A stretch of 64,000 bases of DNA from Pseudomonas sp. NFR16 (GCF_900108875.1 NZ_FNYJ01000002.1:593383-657382), one strand, 5' to 3'. Counted from the first letter of the stretch, positions 53,129 through 62,228 are shown. Program-made: numbers and translations. The notes: generated by a model not told the origin, from the sequence alone.

Positions 53129-54280
53129 ATGTTGCGTCGCCGCATGGTGATCATGTTGGGAGTCGTGTTGATCGTGGTTCTCGCCCTGGGTGGCTACAAG
53201 GCGTTTTCGATCTACCAGCAGATCCAGCAATTCAGCGCACCGAAGCCGCCGATCAATGTGGCGGTCGCTGTGGCCGAAGAACGCGCGTGGCAGAACCGCC
53301 TGCCGGCCATCGGCACGCTCAAGGCGTTGCAAGGTGTCGATCTGGCACTGGAGATCGCTGGCACGGTCAGGGCTGTGCAGTTCGAATCCGGGCAGAAGGT
53401 CAAAGTCGGCCAACCGTTGGTGCAACTCGACAGCGACGTTGAAAAAGGTCTGTTGGGTACTGCCGAAGCGGACTTGGGGTTGGCTCAGGTCGATTACGCC
53501 CGCGGCAGCAAGCTGGTAGGCGACTCGGCTATCTCCCGGGGCGAATTCGACAAGCTCGCCGCGACCCAGAAGAAAGCGGCGGCTACCGTGGCGCAACTGA
53601 ACGCCTCGCTCGCCAAGAAACGAATTCTGGCGCCCTTCAGCGGCACCATCGGCATCCGCCAGGTGGACGTGGGCGACTATCTCGCCAGCGGCACGGTGAT
53701 TGCCACGCTTCAGGACCTCACCAGCCTTTACGCCGACTTCTATGTACCGGAACAAATGGTGCCCAGACTCGCCATCGGCCAGCAGGTGCAAGTCAGCGTT
53801 TCGGCGTATCCGGATAGCGTGTTCACTGCCAGCATCAGCGCGATCAACCCCAGGGTCGAGGACACAACGCGCAATGTTCTGGTCCGCGCCACGCTGCCCA
53901 ACCCCGACGGAAAGCTGCTGCCGGGGATGTTCACTAACCTGCAAGTGCTGCTGGGTGAGGACAGTCGGCAACTGGTGCTGCCCGAAAGCACGATCACCTA
54001 CACGCTCTACGGCAACTCGGTGTACGTCGTCGTTCCTAAAAAAGGCAGCGACGGCCAGCCGGAAAAAGATGCCAAGGGCGAACCGCAGCTCATCGTCGAA
54101 CGGCGTTTCGTCACCACCGGCGAGCGTCGCGGCGGTCAGGTCATCATCAGCAAGGGCCTGCAACCCGGCGAGCAAGTGGTGACCGGTGGCCAGCTCAAAC
54201 TCGACAACGGCGCCGCCGTCGCCATCAGTGCCGATCAGGCAGCACCCGCCGAGCAGAACTCTCAGCCCAAGGCTGATTGA
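53129..54280 (+). CDS. mexV: RND efflux periplasmic adaptor, MexV-like
   Basis: 383 residues, AAGGA ribosome site. One N-terminal helix (VIMLGVVLIVVLALGG) anchors a membrane-fusion protein with paired lipoyl halves (GTVRAVQFESGQKVKVGQPLVQLDS and KRILAPFSGTIGIRQVDVGDYLASG), a coiled-coil hairpin between them, and a beta-barrel. It links an inner-membrane pump to an outer-membrane channel. Position after the DUF1513 gene and before inaA matches mexV in P. aeruginosa (PA4374, recalled). No outer-membrane channel gene is nearby, so a shared OprM-type partner is likely. Confidence 0.85.
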   Translation: MLRRRMVIMLGVVLIVVLALGGYKAFSIYQQIQQFSAPKPPINVAVAVAEERAWQNRLPAIGTLKALQGVDLALEIAGTVRAVQFESGQKVKVGQPLVQLDSDVEKGLLGTAEADLGLAQVDYARGSKLVGDSAISRGEFDKLAATQKKAAATVAQLNASLAKKRILAPFSGTIGIRQVDVGDYLASGTVIATLQDLTSLYADFYVPEQMVPRLAIGQQVQVSVSAYPDSVFTASISAINPRVEDTTRNVLVRATLPNPDGKLLPGMFTNLQVLLGEDSRQLVLPESTITYTLYGNSVYVVVPKKGSDGQPEKDAKGEPQLIVERRFVTTGERRGGQVIISKGLQPGEQVVTGGQLKLDNGAAVAISADQAAPAEQNSQPKAD

Positions 54281-54305
54281 TCGGCTGACTGTCCAAGGAG
54301 CATTC

Positions 54306-57300
54306 ATGGCATTCACAGACCCGTTCATCCGCCGTCCGGTGCTCGCCAGCGTGATCAGCCTGCTGATCGTGTTGCTGGGTTTCCAGGCCTTCAACAAGCT
54401 GACCATCCGCCAGTACCCGCAGATGGAAAACGCGCTGATCACCGTGACCACGGCGTATCCCGGCGCCAACGCCGAAACCATTCAGGGCTATATCACGCAA
54501 CCGTTGCAGCAAAGTCTGGCAAGCGCTGAAGGCATCGACTACATGACGTCGGTGAGTCGACAGAATTTTTCGGTCATCTCCATCTACGCGCGCATCGGCT
54601 CCAACAGCGACCGGCTTTACACCGAACTGCTGGCCAAGGCCAACGAGGTAAAGAACAAGCTGCCGCAGGACGCCGAAGATCCGGTCCTGACCAAAGAAGC
54701 GGCCGACGCCTCGGCGCTGATGTACATCAGTTTCTACAGCGCCGAACTGAATAACCCGCAGATCACCGATTACCTGTCGCGGGTCATTCAACCGAAGCTG
54801 GCAACCCTGCCGGGAATGGCCGAAGCCGAGATCCTCGGCAATCAGGTCTTCGCCATGCGCCTTTGGCTCGACCCGATTAAGCTGGCGGGTTTCGGCCTGA
54901 GCGCCACTGACGTCACCGACGCGGTGCGCAAGTACAACTTCCTCTCGGCTGCTGGCGAAGTGAAGGGCGAATACGTCGTCACCAGCGTCAACGCCACGAC
55001 GGATTTGAAATCCCCGGAAACCTTCGCCGCGATACCGCTGAAAACCGTGGGCGACAGCCGCGTGTTACTGGGCGATGTGGCCCGGGTGGAGATGGGCGCG
55101 GAAAACTACGACACCGTCAGCTCGTTCGACGGCACGCCCTCGGTGTACATCGGCATCAAGGGCACGCCCAGCTCCAACCCGCTGGATGTGATCAAGGAGG
55201 TGCGGCGGATCATGCCCGAGCTCGAAGCCCAGTTGCCGCCGAGCCTGAAAGCCTCCATCGCCTACGACGCCACGCTGTTCATTCAGGCCTCGATTCACGA
55301 GGTCGTGAAGACGCTGATCGAAGCGGTGCTGATCGTCATCGTCGTGGTCTTCCTGTTCCTCGGCGCGCTGCGCTCGGTGCTGATCCCGGTCATTACCATC
55401 CCGCTCTCGATGATCGGCGTGCTGTTCTTCATGCAGATGATGGGCTATTCCATCAACCTGCTGACGCTGCTGGCGATGGTGCTCGCCATCGGTCTGGTGG
55501 TGGACGACGCCATTGTCGTGGTCGAGAACATCCATCGGCACATCGAAGAAGGCAAGACGCCGCTGAATGCCGCCCTTGAAGGCGCGCGCGAGATCGCCAT
55601 GCCGGTGGTGTCGATGACGATCACCCTGGCGGCGGTGTACGCCCCTATCGGCTTCCTCGAAGGGCTCACCGGTGCGCTGTTCAAGGAGTTCGCCCTGACG
55701 CTGGCCGGGGCCGTGGTGATTTCCGGCATCGTGGCGCTGACGCTGTCGCCAATGATGTGCGCCCTGCTCCTGCGACACGACGAGAACCCGAGCGGCCTGG
55801 CGCGTAAGCTCGATCAGGTCTTCGAGGGCTTGAAAGTGCGCTACCAGCGCCTGCTGCACGGGACGTTGAACACCCGAGCGGTGGTGATCGTCTTTGCCAT
55901 ACTGGTGCTGTGCCTGATCCCCGTGTTCCTCAAGTTCAGCCAGTCGCAACTGGCCCCTGACGAAGATCAGGGCATCATTTTCATGATGGCGACGTCGCCG
56001 CAGCCGACCAACCTCGATTACATGAACCGCTACACGGATCAGTTCATCGAGATCTTCAAGGCGTTTCCCGAGTACTACTCGTCGTTCCAGATCAACGGCT
56101 TCAACGGCGTGCAGACGGGAGTGGGCGGCTTCCTGCTCAAGCCGTGGGATGAACGCAGCCGCACGCAGATGGAATTGCTGCCCGAGGTCCAGGCCAAGTT
56201 GAACAGCATCACCGGCCTGCAGATTTTCGGCTTCAACCTGCCTTCCCTGCCCGGCACCGGCGAAGGCCTGCCGTTTCAGTTCGTGGTCAATACGCCCAAT
56301 GATTACGCGGCGCTGCTGGAAGTGGTCGACCGGATCAAGAAGCGCGCGGCGGATTCGGGCAAGTTCGCGTTTCTGGACATCGATCTGGCGTTCGACAAGC
56401 CGGAAGTGGTGGTCGATATCGACCGCGCCAAGGCCGCACAGATGGGCGTATCGATGCAGGACCTGGGCGCGAGTCTGGCGACGTTGCTGGGCGAAGCGGA
56501 GATCAACCGCTTCACCATCGATGGCCGAAGCTACAAGGTCATCGCTCAGGTTGAGCGGGCGTTTCGGGACAATCCCCAGTGGCTCACCCACTACTACGTG
56601 AAGAACGCGGAAGGCAAAATGCTTCCGCTGTCGACACTCATATCAGTCAGCGACAGAGCAAGGCCGCGCCAGCTCAATCAGTTTCAGCAACTGAACGCCG
56701 CGATCATTTCCGGTTTTCCACTGGTGAGTCAGGGCGAGGCGATCGAGCTGGTCAGGCAGATCGCCAGTGAGGAAGCACCTCCCGGCTTTTCCTACGATTA
56801 CGCCGGCGCCTCCCGACAATACGTTCAGGAGGGCAATGCGCTGTGGGTGACGTTCGGGCTGGCGCTGGCGATCATCTTTTTGGTGCTGGCGGCGCAGTTC
56901 GAGAGTTTCCGCGATCCGCTGGTCATTCTGGTCACGGTGCCGCTGTCGATTTGCGGCGCGCTGATTCCGCTGTTTCTGGGGATTTCGACGCTGAACATCT
57001 ACACCCAGGTCGGGCTGGTTACGCTGATTGGATTGATCAGCAAGCACGGCATTCTGATCGTCGAGTTCGCTAATCAATTGCGCCGCGACAAAGGCCTGAC
57101 GGCGCGTGAAGCCGTGGAAGAAGCCGCCGCGATCCGACTGCGCCCTGTGCTGATGACCACCGCAGCGATGGTGTTCGGGATGGTGCCGTTGATCCTCGCG
57201 ACCGGCGCCGGCGCGGTCAGCCGTTTCGACATCGGCCTGGTGATCGCCACTGGGATGTCGGTCGGCACGTTGTTTACTCTGTTTGTGTTGCCGTGTGTGT

Positions 57301-57332
57301 ATGCGTTGTTGGCTTCTCGGGCGTCACATTGA
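54306..57332 (+). CDS. mexW: RND multidrug efflux transporter, MexW-like
   Basis: 1008 residues from ATG 54306 (CCAAGGAG site). Twelve-helix inner-membrane proton antiporter of the HAE-1 family; the essential Asp pair in helix 4 is Asp400-Asp401 in GLVVDDAIVVVENI. N-terminus FIRRPVLASVISLLIVLLGFQA and C-terminus are typical. Being shorter than AcrB-type pumps (about 1050), it fits the MexW group. Translated 25 bases after the mexV-like gene as one operon; a frame extending upstream to 54186 overlaps that gene and is rejected. Substrates cannot be deduced. Confidence 0.88.
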   Translation: MAFTDPFIRRPVLASVISLLIVLLGFQAFNKLTIRQYPQMENALITVTTAYPGANAETIQGYITQPLQQSLASAEGIDYMTSVSRQNFSVISIYARIGSNSDRLYTELLAKANEVKNKLPQDAEDPVLTKEAADASALMYISFYSAELNNPQITDYLSRVIQPKLATLPGMAEAEILGNQVFAMRLWLDPIKLAGFGLSATDVTDAVRKYNFLSAAGEVKGEYVVTSVNATTDLKSPETFAAIPLKTVGDSRVLLGDVARVEMGAENYDTVSSFDGTPSVYIGIKGTPSSNPLDVIKEVRRIMPELEAQLPPSLKASIAYDATLFIQASIHEVVKTLIEAVLIVIVVVFLFLGALRSVLIPVITIPLSMIGVLFFMQMMGYSINLLTLLAMVLAIGLVVDDAIVVVENIHRHIEEGKTPLNAALEGAREIAMPVVSMTITLAAVYAPIGFLEGLTGALFKEFALTLAGAVVISGIVALTLSPMMCALLLRHDENPSGLARKLDQVFEGLKVRYQRLLHGTLNTRAVVIVFAILVLCLIPVFLKFSQSQLAPDEDQGIIFMMATSPQPTNLDYMNRYTDQFIEIFKAFPEYYSSFQINGFNGVQTGVGGFLLKPWDERSRTQMELLPEVQAKLNSITGLQIFGFNLPSLPGTGEGLPFQFVVNTPNDYAALLEVVDRIKKRAADSGKFAFLDIDLAFDKPEVVVDIDRAKAAQMGVSMQDLGASLATLLGEAEINRFTIDGRSYKVIAQVERAFRDNPQWLTHYYVKNAEGKMLPLSTLISVSDRARPRQLNQFQQLNAAIISGFPLVSQGEAIELVRQIASEEAPPGFSYDYAGASRQYVQEGNALWVTFGLALAIIFLVLAAQFESFRDPLVILVTVPLSICGALIPLFLGISTLNIYTQVGLVTLIGLISKHGILIVEFANQLRRDKGLTAREAVEEAAAIRLRPVLMTTAAMVFGMVPLILATGAGAVSRFDIGLVIATGMSVGTLFTLFVLPCVYALLASRASH

Positions 57333-57427
57333 CGCCTTCTGGACTTGGAGTCGGCAGAGTAAGCATTTCAAGCCAACCGCAAGGGCCGATGGACATCAAC
57401 CAAGCCCTGAACCATTCAAACTGAAAA

Positions 57428-57446
57428 GGCCCCGATGTTCGGGGCC
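57428..57446 (-). terminator. Rho-independent terminator of the minus-strand inaA operon
   Basis: GGCCCCGA and TCGGGGCC form an 8-base stem with a 3-base loop; the AAAA on its left reads as a U run on the minus strand, 20 bases past the stop at 57466. Confidence 0.75.
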
Positions 57447-57465
57447 TCTCAGTCAGGTGGTGGTA

Positions 57466-57690
57466 TCAATGCTGCGGCCCCGTTCCCTGTGCCAGGCCAA
57501 ACATCAACAACAGCAGATCATGATCGGGTTGGGCCGAAGCAACGACCTTGGTCCGAGGCAAAGGGCAAAACCCTTCGCCATGCACAGCACTCAGAATCTT
57601 CGGCCCGGGCTGATCCCAGGCAGCCAGGGCAATGGAAGTGACTCCCAGCGCTCCGATCAAAAACAAACCTCGTGCCATTTCTAACTTCAT
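57466..57690 (-). CDS. Small exported protein coupled to inaA
   Basis: 74 residues from ATG 57690, which overlaps the inaA stop (ATGA). MKLEMARGLFLIGALGVTSIALA looks like a signal peptide or membrane anchor; the short mature part (AWDQPGPKILSAVHGEGFCPLPRTKVV...) has one Cys and ends in GPQH. Not a family I recognise. The coupling and the following terminator support it as a real last gene of the LPS-related operon. Confidence 0.65.
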   Translation of the reverse strand: MKLEMARGLFLIGALGVTSIALAAWDQPGPKILSAVHGEGFCPLPRTKVVASAQPDHDLLLLMFGLAQGTGPQH

Positions 57691-58406
57691 CGATCTAAAC
57701 CTTTGATGGAGCTGCCAAACGCGGTTTCGTAAAAGTAGACCAGCTTGCTCCAATCTGCAGGTTTGAACGACGAGTGGCGGCGCAGTTGTTTCATATCGTG
57801 TTGAGCGGCGGCATAGGCGGTCATACGCTGGCGGCATTTCTCCAGATCCAGCAGCGCGACTTCAGGCTTGGCATCGGCGCCCTCGCCGACGACGCGCACG
57901 AACACATGCTTGATATAGATGCAGCTGTGCTGCCAGCGCCCCTTGTGCATGCGTGCCAGATTCCCGGCCAGTTCCTTGAGCATCTGCTCATAAACGGCCT
58001 CGCCATACTGCTCGCGACCGCCCGCTTCCAGCCATTTCTCGAATTCGACGTAGCCGTCCAGAGAAGCGGTAACCAGCAGCGCACGCCACTCGTTGTTCTC
58101 ATCGCGCTCGGCCCCGCAGAACACCATGCGCGGGACGTTGACGTTCAGCTGGTGCAGACCTTCGAGAGCGTCACGCTCGCGCAGCACCGTTGGACGACCG
58201 AACGGGTGCAGCCAGCTGCGATAGATATGGCCGGTCTGACGCTTCACGTACAACAGGCGACCATTCTCTGAAACGACGCGCTGCACACCACTCTCACCAC
58301 CCCGACGAACGTTGGGCTCTTCCACCCACTCGCCTCGGGTGTTCCAGAAGTAGGCGAAACGGTCCTTGGCAGGAACGGTTAACTCTGCAGCGAAATCCAC
58401 GGCCAT
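57687..58406 (-). CDS. inaA: InaA-type lipopolysaccharide kinase family protein
   Basis: 239 residues from ATG 58406. A protein-kinase-like fold of the Kdo/heptose kinase (InaA/WaaP) family: LLYVKRQTGHIYRSW carries the ATP-binding Lys, ARMHKGRWQHSCIYIKHVFV the catalytic-loop region with the Asp replaced, and VALLDLEKCRQR the metal-binding Asp. It probably phosphorylates an LPS core sugar. Upstream on the same strand is a methyltransferase gene, 4 bases away; the operon starts near a ColR-box-like site. Confidence 0.86.
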   Translation of the reverse strand: MAVDFAAELTVPAKDRFAYFWNTRGEWVEEPNVRRGGESGVQRVVSENGRLLYVKRQTGHIYRSWLHPFGRPTVLRERDALEGLHQLNVNVPRMVFCGAERDENNEWRALLVTASLDGYVEFEKWLEAGGREQYGEAVYEQMLKELAGNLARMHKGRWQHSCIYIKHVFVRVVGEGADAKPEVALLDLEKCRQRMTAYAAAQHDMKQLRRHSSFKPADWSKLVYFYETAFGSSIKGLDR

Positions 58407-58410
58407 CCTG

Positions 58411-59079
58411 TTACCTCTTACGTAATAAATACACACGCCACATGGCGTACATCGGCAGGAAGTCCAGTCGTTCCTGGATGCGGAATCCTGCCTGTTGAAA
58501 TTCAGCTTCAACCGTATCGACCGGTAACACAAAACGATTCTGGAAATCGTGCGGGTTTCGGGTCTTCTCAGCGCGTTTGCGTTTCCAGGCTTTGAAATTG
58601 CCATCAACCCACAGCGAGACGATCACGCTGTCTCGGGTGACCCGATGAAACTCCTTAAGCAACACTGCCCTGTCCTCGGCTTTACCGATATGGTGCAGCA
58701 GGCGCATGGAAAAAATGCTGTCGACTGCGTTATCCGGCATGTCGATGGCGAATGCAGAGGTCTGCAAGGGTTGTACCCGTTTCACCACGTCGGCCGGCTG
58801 AGACTCGCAGGCAATCTTGACCATGGAGGCCGAGTTGTCTGCGCCGATGATCACGCGATTCTCTTTTTCTGCCAGTACGGGCCAGAAACGACCCGCACCA
58901 CACGGCAAGTCCAGAACCAGACCCGGTTCACCTGCCAGCGCCAGCGCACGACGCGCCAGCTGCTTGTCCCGGCGATCAGACAACCGTCGAGCCAGTCCGT
59001 CCTTGTGTTTGTGCAAATATTTTTTCGCGTGTTCGTCATCGTACTTGCGCGAAAAATCCAGCTCGATCCGATTGCTCAT
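58411..59079 (-). CDS. Class I SAM-dependent methyltransferase
   Basis: 222 residues from ATG 59079 with AGGAG upstream. The SAM-binding motif is VLDLPCGAGRFWPVLA, followed by IGADNSASMV and SIFSMRLLHHIGKAEDRAVLLKEFHRV. An N-terminal basic helical stretch (HAKKYLHKHKDGLARRLSDRRDKQLARRAL) is distinctive. First gene of the operon with inaA and the 74-residue protein; the target is probably an envelope or LPS component by context, but this is inference. Confidence 0.85.
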   Translation of the reverse strand: MSNRIELDFSRKYDDEHAKKYLHKHKDGLARRLSDRRDKQLARRALALAGEPGLVLDLPCGAGRFWPVLAEKENRVIIGADNSASMVKIACESQPADVVKRVQPLQTSAFAIDMPDNAVDSIFSMRLLHHIGKAEDRAVLLKEFHRVTRDSVIVSLWVDGNFKAWKRKRAEKTRNPHDFQNRFVLPVDTVEAEFQQAGFRIQERLDFLPMYAMWRVYLLRKR

Positions 59080-59146
59080 GTGTGCATCTCCTGAAGTTGA
59101 CGCCCTCAAACTAGGTAGAGTGGCGTCATCGGCAGGTAACGCTGAC

Positions 59147-59162
59147 GTGAAAAAAACGTCGA
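59147..59162 (-). promoter_or_regulatory. ColR-box-like site upstream of the methyltransferase-inaA operon
   Basis: Read on the minus strand, TCGACGTTTTTTTCAC, 68 bases before the methyltransferase start. It fits the P. putida ColR consensus as I remember it ([TC][TC]NA[CG]NN[TC]TTTTTCAC) at every defined position and shares an identical 13-mer with 61358-61370. Confidence 0.55.
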
Positions 59163-59277
59163 AAACACGAGCCAAATGTTACGGGGTTTTTCAAGACGAT
59201 GGGGCTAGCATATGGCTATATCGCTTCAAATCCCGGCAACATTTCATTTTGGCATTTGCATTCAACCCGATCGGCCG

Positions 59278-60558
59278 TCACTGGCGATCCGATCGCATGT
59301 CCACGCTGAAGCGGCAACCGTTGGGCTCCATGGTATCGAGCGTGACGGTCCATCCCTGGTTCTCGCAGATCCGCTGGACCAGCGACAGTCCCAGCCCGAG
59401 CCCTTCCCCACGTTTCTCGTTGCCGCGCACGAACGGCTGGAACATCGCTTCGCGCTTCTCCTCGGGAATGCCCACGCCAGAATCTTCCACCATGAAACCT
59501 TCGTCTCGCAGCGTCAGGCGAATGAAGCCCTGATCGGTGTAGTGCAAGGCGTTACGCAGCAGGTTGCCCATGACCGCATACAGGAAGGTAGCGTTGTAGG
59601 GTTTGTCTGATGGATCCGCAGGACAGTACTCCAGCTTTAACCCCTTGGCCTCGATCGGCTCCCGCCACAGGTTGATCAGCTGTTGAGCAGCCCCCTGCAA
59701 CGTCAGCTGAGGGTGCATGCCGGCATCATCGCGCTGGGTGCGTGCCAGCATGAGGAACGTCTGCACCAGATCGCGCATCTCTTCGCACGCCCGCGCCACC
59801 CGCTCGACTTGAGCCCTGGCACGCTGGTCCAGCGCCGGGTTGCCCAGCAGCAGCTCGCAAGAACTGGCCAGCACCATCAGCGGCGTACGCAGCTCATGGC
59901 TGACGTCGCTGGTGAACATCCGTTCGCGGGTCAATGCATCGCGCAGACGCCCCAGCGTCGCATCGAAGGCCACCGCCAGTTCACCCACTTCGTCGGCGGC
60001 GTAGTCCGGCGCCAAGGGCGGCGCCAGACCCAGTAGTTGATCGCGATGGCGAACCTGCCGTGCCAGCCGCACGACCGGCGCCATCACCCGACGCGCCAGC
60101 ACCCAGCCAAGGAAGACCGCCAGCGCCAGTGCCAGCACGAAACCCACCAGCACGACGGCGAACAGCACACGCTCGCGCTCTTCGAAGTCGCTTTGATCCT
60201 GAAGGAGCACGTAGTGTCGACCGTCGACGATCTCGACCATCGCGTGGTACGACAACGGCCCGCGGAACACTTCATGAAATCCCGGTTCCAGATGACGCAG
60301 ATCCTTGGGCAGTTCGAAATCGCCCGGCCCGCCACTGAAGTAGAACAGCTGGTCGGGCTCGGGACGGTGACTCCAGTCGCTGACGCTGTCCATCAACAGC
60401 AAGCGAGTGAGGTCGCCGCCCAGCCCCGCCGAGATCAGCTTTTCTTCGACCAGATGGACAGTGGCAACGATGCCCATCGCGAACGACCCGGCGACCAGCG
60501 CACTCATCAGCGCAAACGCGATGATGATCCGCTGGGCAAGGCTTTGTTTAAACTCCAT
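59278..60558 (-). CDS. colS: Sensor histidine kinase ColS
   Basis: 426 residues from ATG 60558. Two helices (about 10-35 and 130-155) bracket a periplasmic sensor domain, followed by HAMP, a dimerisation domain with phospho-acceptor His221 in SHELRTPL, and an ATPase domain (NLLRNALHY, EDSGVGIPEEKREAMF, GEGLGLGLSLV). ColS detects excess ferric iron and zinc. The residues I recall as metal ligands in P. putida ColS (Glu38, Asp57, Glu96, His105, Glu126, Glu129) are all present at the same numbers. Starts 11 bases inside the end of colR, as one operon. Confidence 0.9.
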   Translation of the reverse strand: MEFKQSLAQRIIIAFALMSALVAGSFAMGIVATVHLVEEKLISAGLGGDLTRLLLMDSVSDWSHRPEPDQLFYFSGGPGDFELPKDLRHLEPGFHEVFRGPLSYHAMVEIVDGRHYVLLQDQSDFEERERVLFAVVLVGFVLALALAVFLGWVLARRVMAPVVRLARQVRHRDQLLGLAPPLAPDYAADEVGELAVAFDATLGRLRDALTRERMFTSDVSHELRTPLMVLASSCELLLGNPALDQRARAQVERVARACEEMRDLVQTFLMLARTQRDDAGMHPQLTLQGAAQQLINLWREPIEAKGLKLEYCPADPSDKPYNATFLYAVMGNLLRNALHYTDQGFIRLTLRDEGFMVEDSGVGIPEEKREAMFQPFVRGNEKRGEGLGLGLSLVQRICENQGWTVTLDTMEPNGCRFSVDMRSDRQ

Positions 60559-61231
60559 CGCGGCCCTCGGCCAGGCGATAGCCAACACCGTGCACGGTTT
60601 GCAGCAGAGGTTTGTCGAACGGCTTGTCGATCACCTGACGCAATTGGTGAACGTGGCTGCGCAAGCTGTCGCTGTCCGGGCAATCGTCGCCCCACAGTGC
60701 CTCTTCAAGCACCTCGCGGCGCAGCACATGCGGGCTTTTCTGCATCAACACCGCCAGCAGTTTGAGACCGACCGGGTTGAGCTTGAGCATCTTGCCCGCG
60801 CGCGTGACTTCCAGGGTGTCGAGGTCGTACTCCATATCGGCAACCTGCAGCGTACGACGTCCGCCGCCTTGCGCCCGACGCAACACCGCTTCGATCCGCG
60901 CAGCCAGCTCAGACAATGCGAACGGCTTGAGCAAGTAATCGTCAGCCCCGGAGCGGAAGCCCTGCAGGCGGTCATCCAGTTGGTCCCTGGCGGTGAGCAT
61001 GATGACAGGGGTGTCCCGGCGCGCGTCTTCGCGCAGGCGTTTGCACAAGGTATAGCCATCGATGCCGGGCAACATGATGTCGAGCACGATCAGGTCATAG
61101 TGTTCAGTGGCCGCCAGGTGCAGGCCGGACAAGCCATCCTGCGCGCAATCGACGGTATAGCCCTTGAGGCCAAGATAATCGGCGAGGTTCGCAAGAATGT
61201 CGCGATTGTCTTCAACCAGCAGAATTCTCAT
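60548..61231 (-). CDS. colR: Response regulator ColR
   Basis: 227 residues from ATG 61231. OmpR-family: receiver domain with phospho-acceptor Asp51 (LIVLDIMLPGIDG) and Lys102, and a winged-helix DNA-binding domain (HVLRREVLEEALWGDD... SLRSHVHQLRQVIDK). It is partnered with ColS downstream and regulates envelope genes in other pseudomonads. The longer open frame upstream is not used. Confidence 0.92.
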   Translation of the reverse strand: MRILLVEDNRDILANLADYLGLKGYTVDCAQDGLSGLHLAATEHYDLIVLDIMLPGIDGYTLCKRLREDARRDTPVIMLTARDQLDDRLQGFRSGADDYLLKPFALSELAARIEAVLRRAQGGGRRTLQVADMEYDLDTLEVTRAGKMLKLNPVGLKLLAVLMQKSPHVLRREVLEEALWGDDCPDSDSLRSHVHQLRQVIDKPFDKPLLQTVHGVGYRLAEGRDGV

Positions 61232-61354
61232 GAGTGCAGGTCTCCCATAGCGGTTGTCGGCATGCCATGAAGGTACTACGGATAGCGCGTTCAAGATGCT
61301 CGAAGTTGGCGGCAGCTTACGGCCAAGAACGCCCAAGGGCCAGCGTCGGTGTGC

Positions 61355-61370
61355 ATAACGTTTTTTTCAC
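61355..61370 (+). promoter_or_regulatory. ColR-box-like site upstream of the PAP2 gene
   Basis: ATAACGTTTTTTTCAC, 92 bases before the PAP2 start, matches the remembered ColR consensus with one mismatch and is identical over 13 bases to the site at 59147-59159 on the other strand. Confidence 0.55.
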
Positions 61371-61461
61371 CCGCGATTCACACCCCGCCGACAGCGCCGC
61401 ACACAGACTGCCGACGCTTTGACTCACCTGCGAAATTTCTCGTCATCACACGGAATCTGCC

Positions 61462-62205
61462 ATGTCACACGTCTTCGAACGGCCGGCCTCTCGCCCGATC
61501 AACCTATGGGTCTTCCTGGGCATTCCGGCAGTGACCGCCCTGACGTTGCTGCTGTTGGAGTTGACGTCGTTGGACATGGACATCGCCAAGCTGGCTTATG
61601 ACCCGGCGACCGGCGATTTCATCGGTCGTCACAGTTACTTCCTTGAAAACGTCTTGCATGACCGCGCCAAACAGGTGGTCATCGCGTTGGGTTTATTCTC
61701 GGTCGCAGGATTCGCTGCCGCTTTCTTCGTTGAAAAACTCAAACCGTGGCGGCGTGAACTGGGCTGCATGGTGCTGTCCATGGCGCTTTCCACGAGCTTT
61801 GTTACGCCTGTGAAAGCGGTGACGGCGGTGCAATGCCCTTGGAGCCTGACCGAGTTCGGCGGCAAAGAAACCTACAGCGAGCTCCTGAGTCCACGCCCGC
61901 AAACCGACAGCCCCGGCCGATGCTGGCCCGGCGGTCATGCGGCAACGGGCTTCACGCTGTTCGCACTGTTCTTCGTGTTCCGCGACCGTAAACCCCGGCT
62001 GGCCAAGGCGGGCCTGATCTTCGCTTTCAGCCTGGGGACGATCTTCTCCATTGGACGAATGCTCCAGGGCGCGCACTTCTTCTCACACAACATCTGGACA
62101 GCGGTGTTCTGTTGGTTGATTTGTCTGGGCGCTTACTACGCCGTGCTTTACCGGCCAGAGGGCGGGAGGGAAAAAGTGGCCGAAGGGGCGGCGGTTTCTG
62201 GATAG
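61462..62205 (+). CDS. PAP2-superfamily membrane phosphatase with variant active site
   Basis: 247 residues with about six helices. PAP2 motifs are present but changed: motif 1 K-x6-RP reads KAVTAVQCP (Cys for Arg), motif 2 PSGH reads PGGH (WPGGHAATGF), and motif 3 reads R-x5-H-x3-H (GRMLQGAHFFSHNIW) where Asp usually ends the motif. It likely acts on lipid phosphates, for instance lipid A or undecaprenyl pyrophosphate, on the periplasmic side. Divergent from colR, with a ColR-box-like site upstream; homologues near colRS in P. putida are reported ColR targets, from memory. Confidence 0.82.
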   Translation: MSHVFERPASRPINLWVFLGIPAVTALTLLLLELTSLDMDIAKLAYDPATGDFIGRHSYFLENVLHDRAKQVVIALGLFSVAGFAAAFFVEKLKPWRRELGCMVLSMALSTSFVTPVKAVTAVQCPWSLTEFGGKETYSELLSPRPQTDSPGRCWPGGHAATGFTLFALFFVFRDRKPRLAKAGLIFAFSLGTIFSIGRMLQGAHFFSHNIWTAVFCWLICLGAYYAVLYRPEGGREKVAEGAAVSG

Positions 62206-62228
62206 GTGCTGGCTTAAGGGCGCTGGAT

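Noticed and set aside
53084..56591. Long antisense frames under the mexVW-like genes (465 and 508 codons)
   Set aside because: They overlap completely with recognised RND genes and are Gln/His/Asp-rich without domains.
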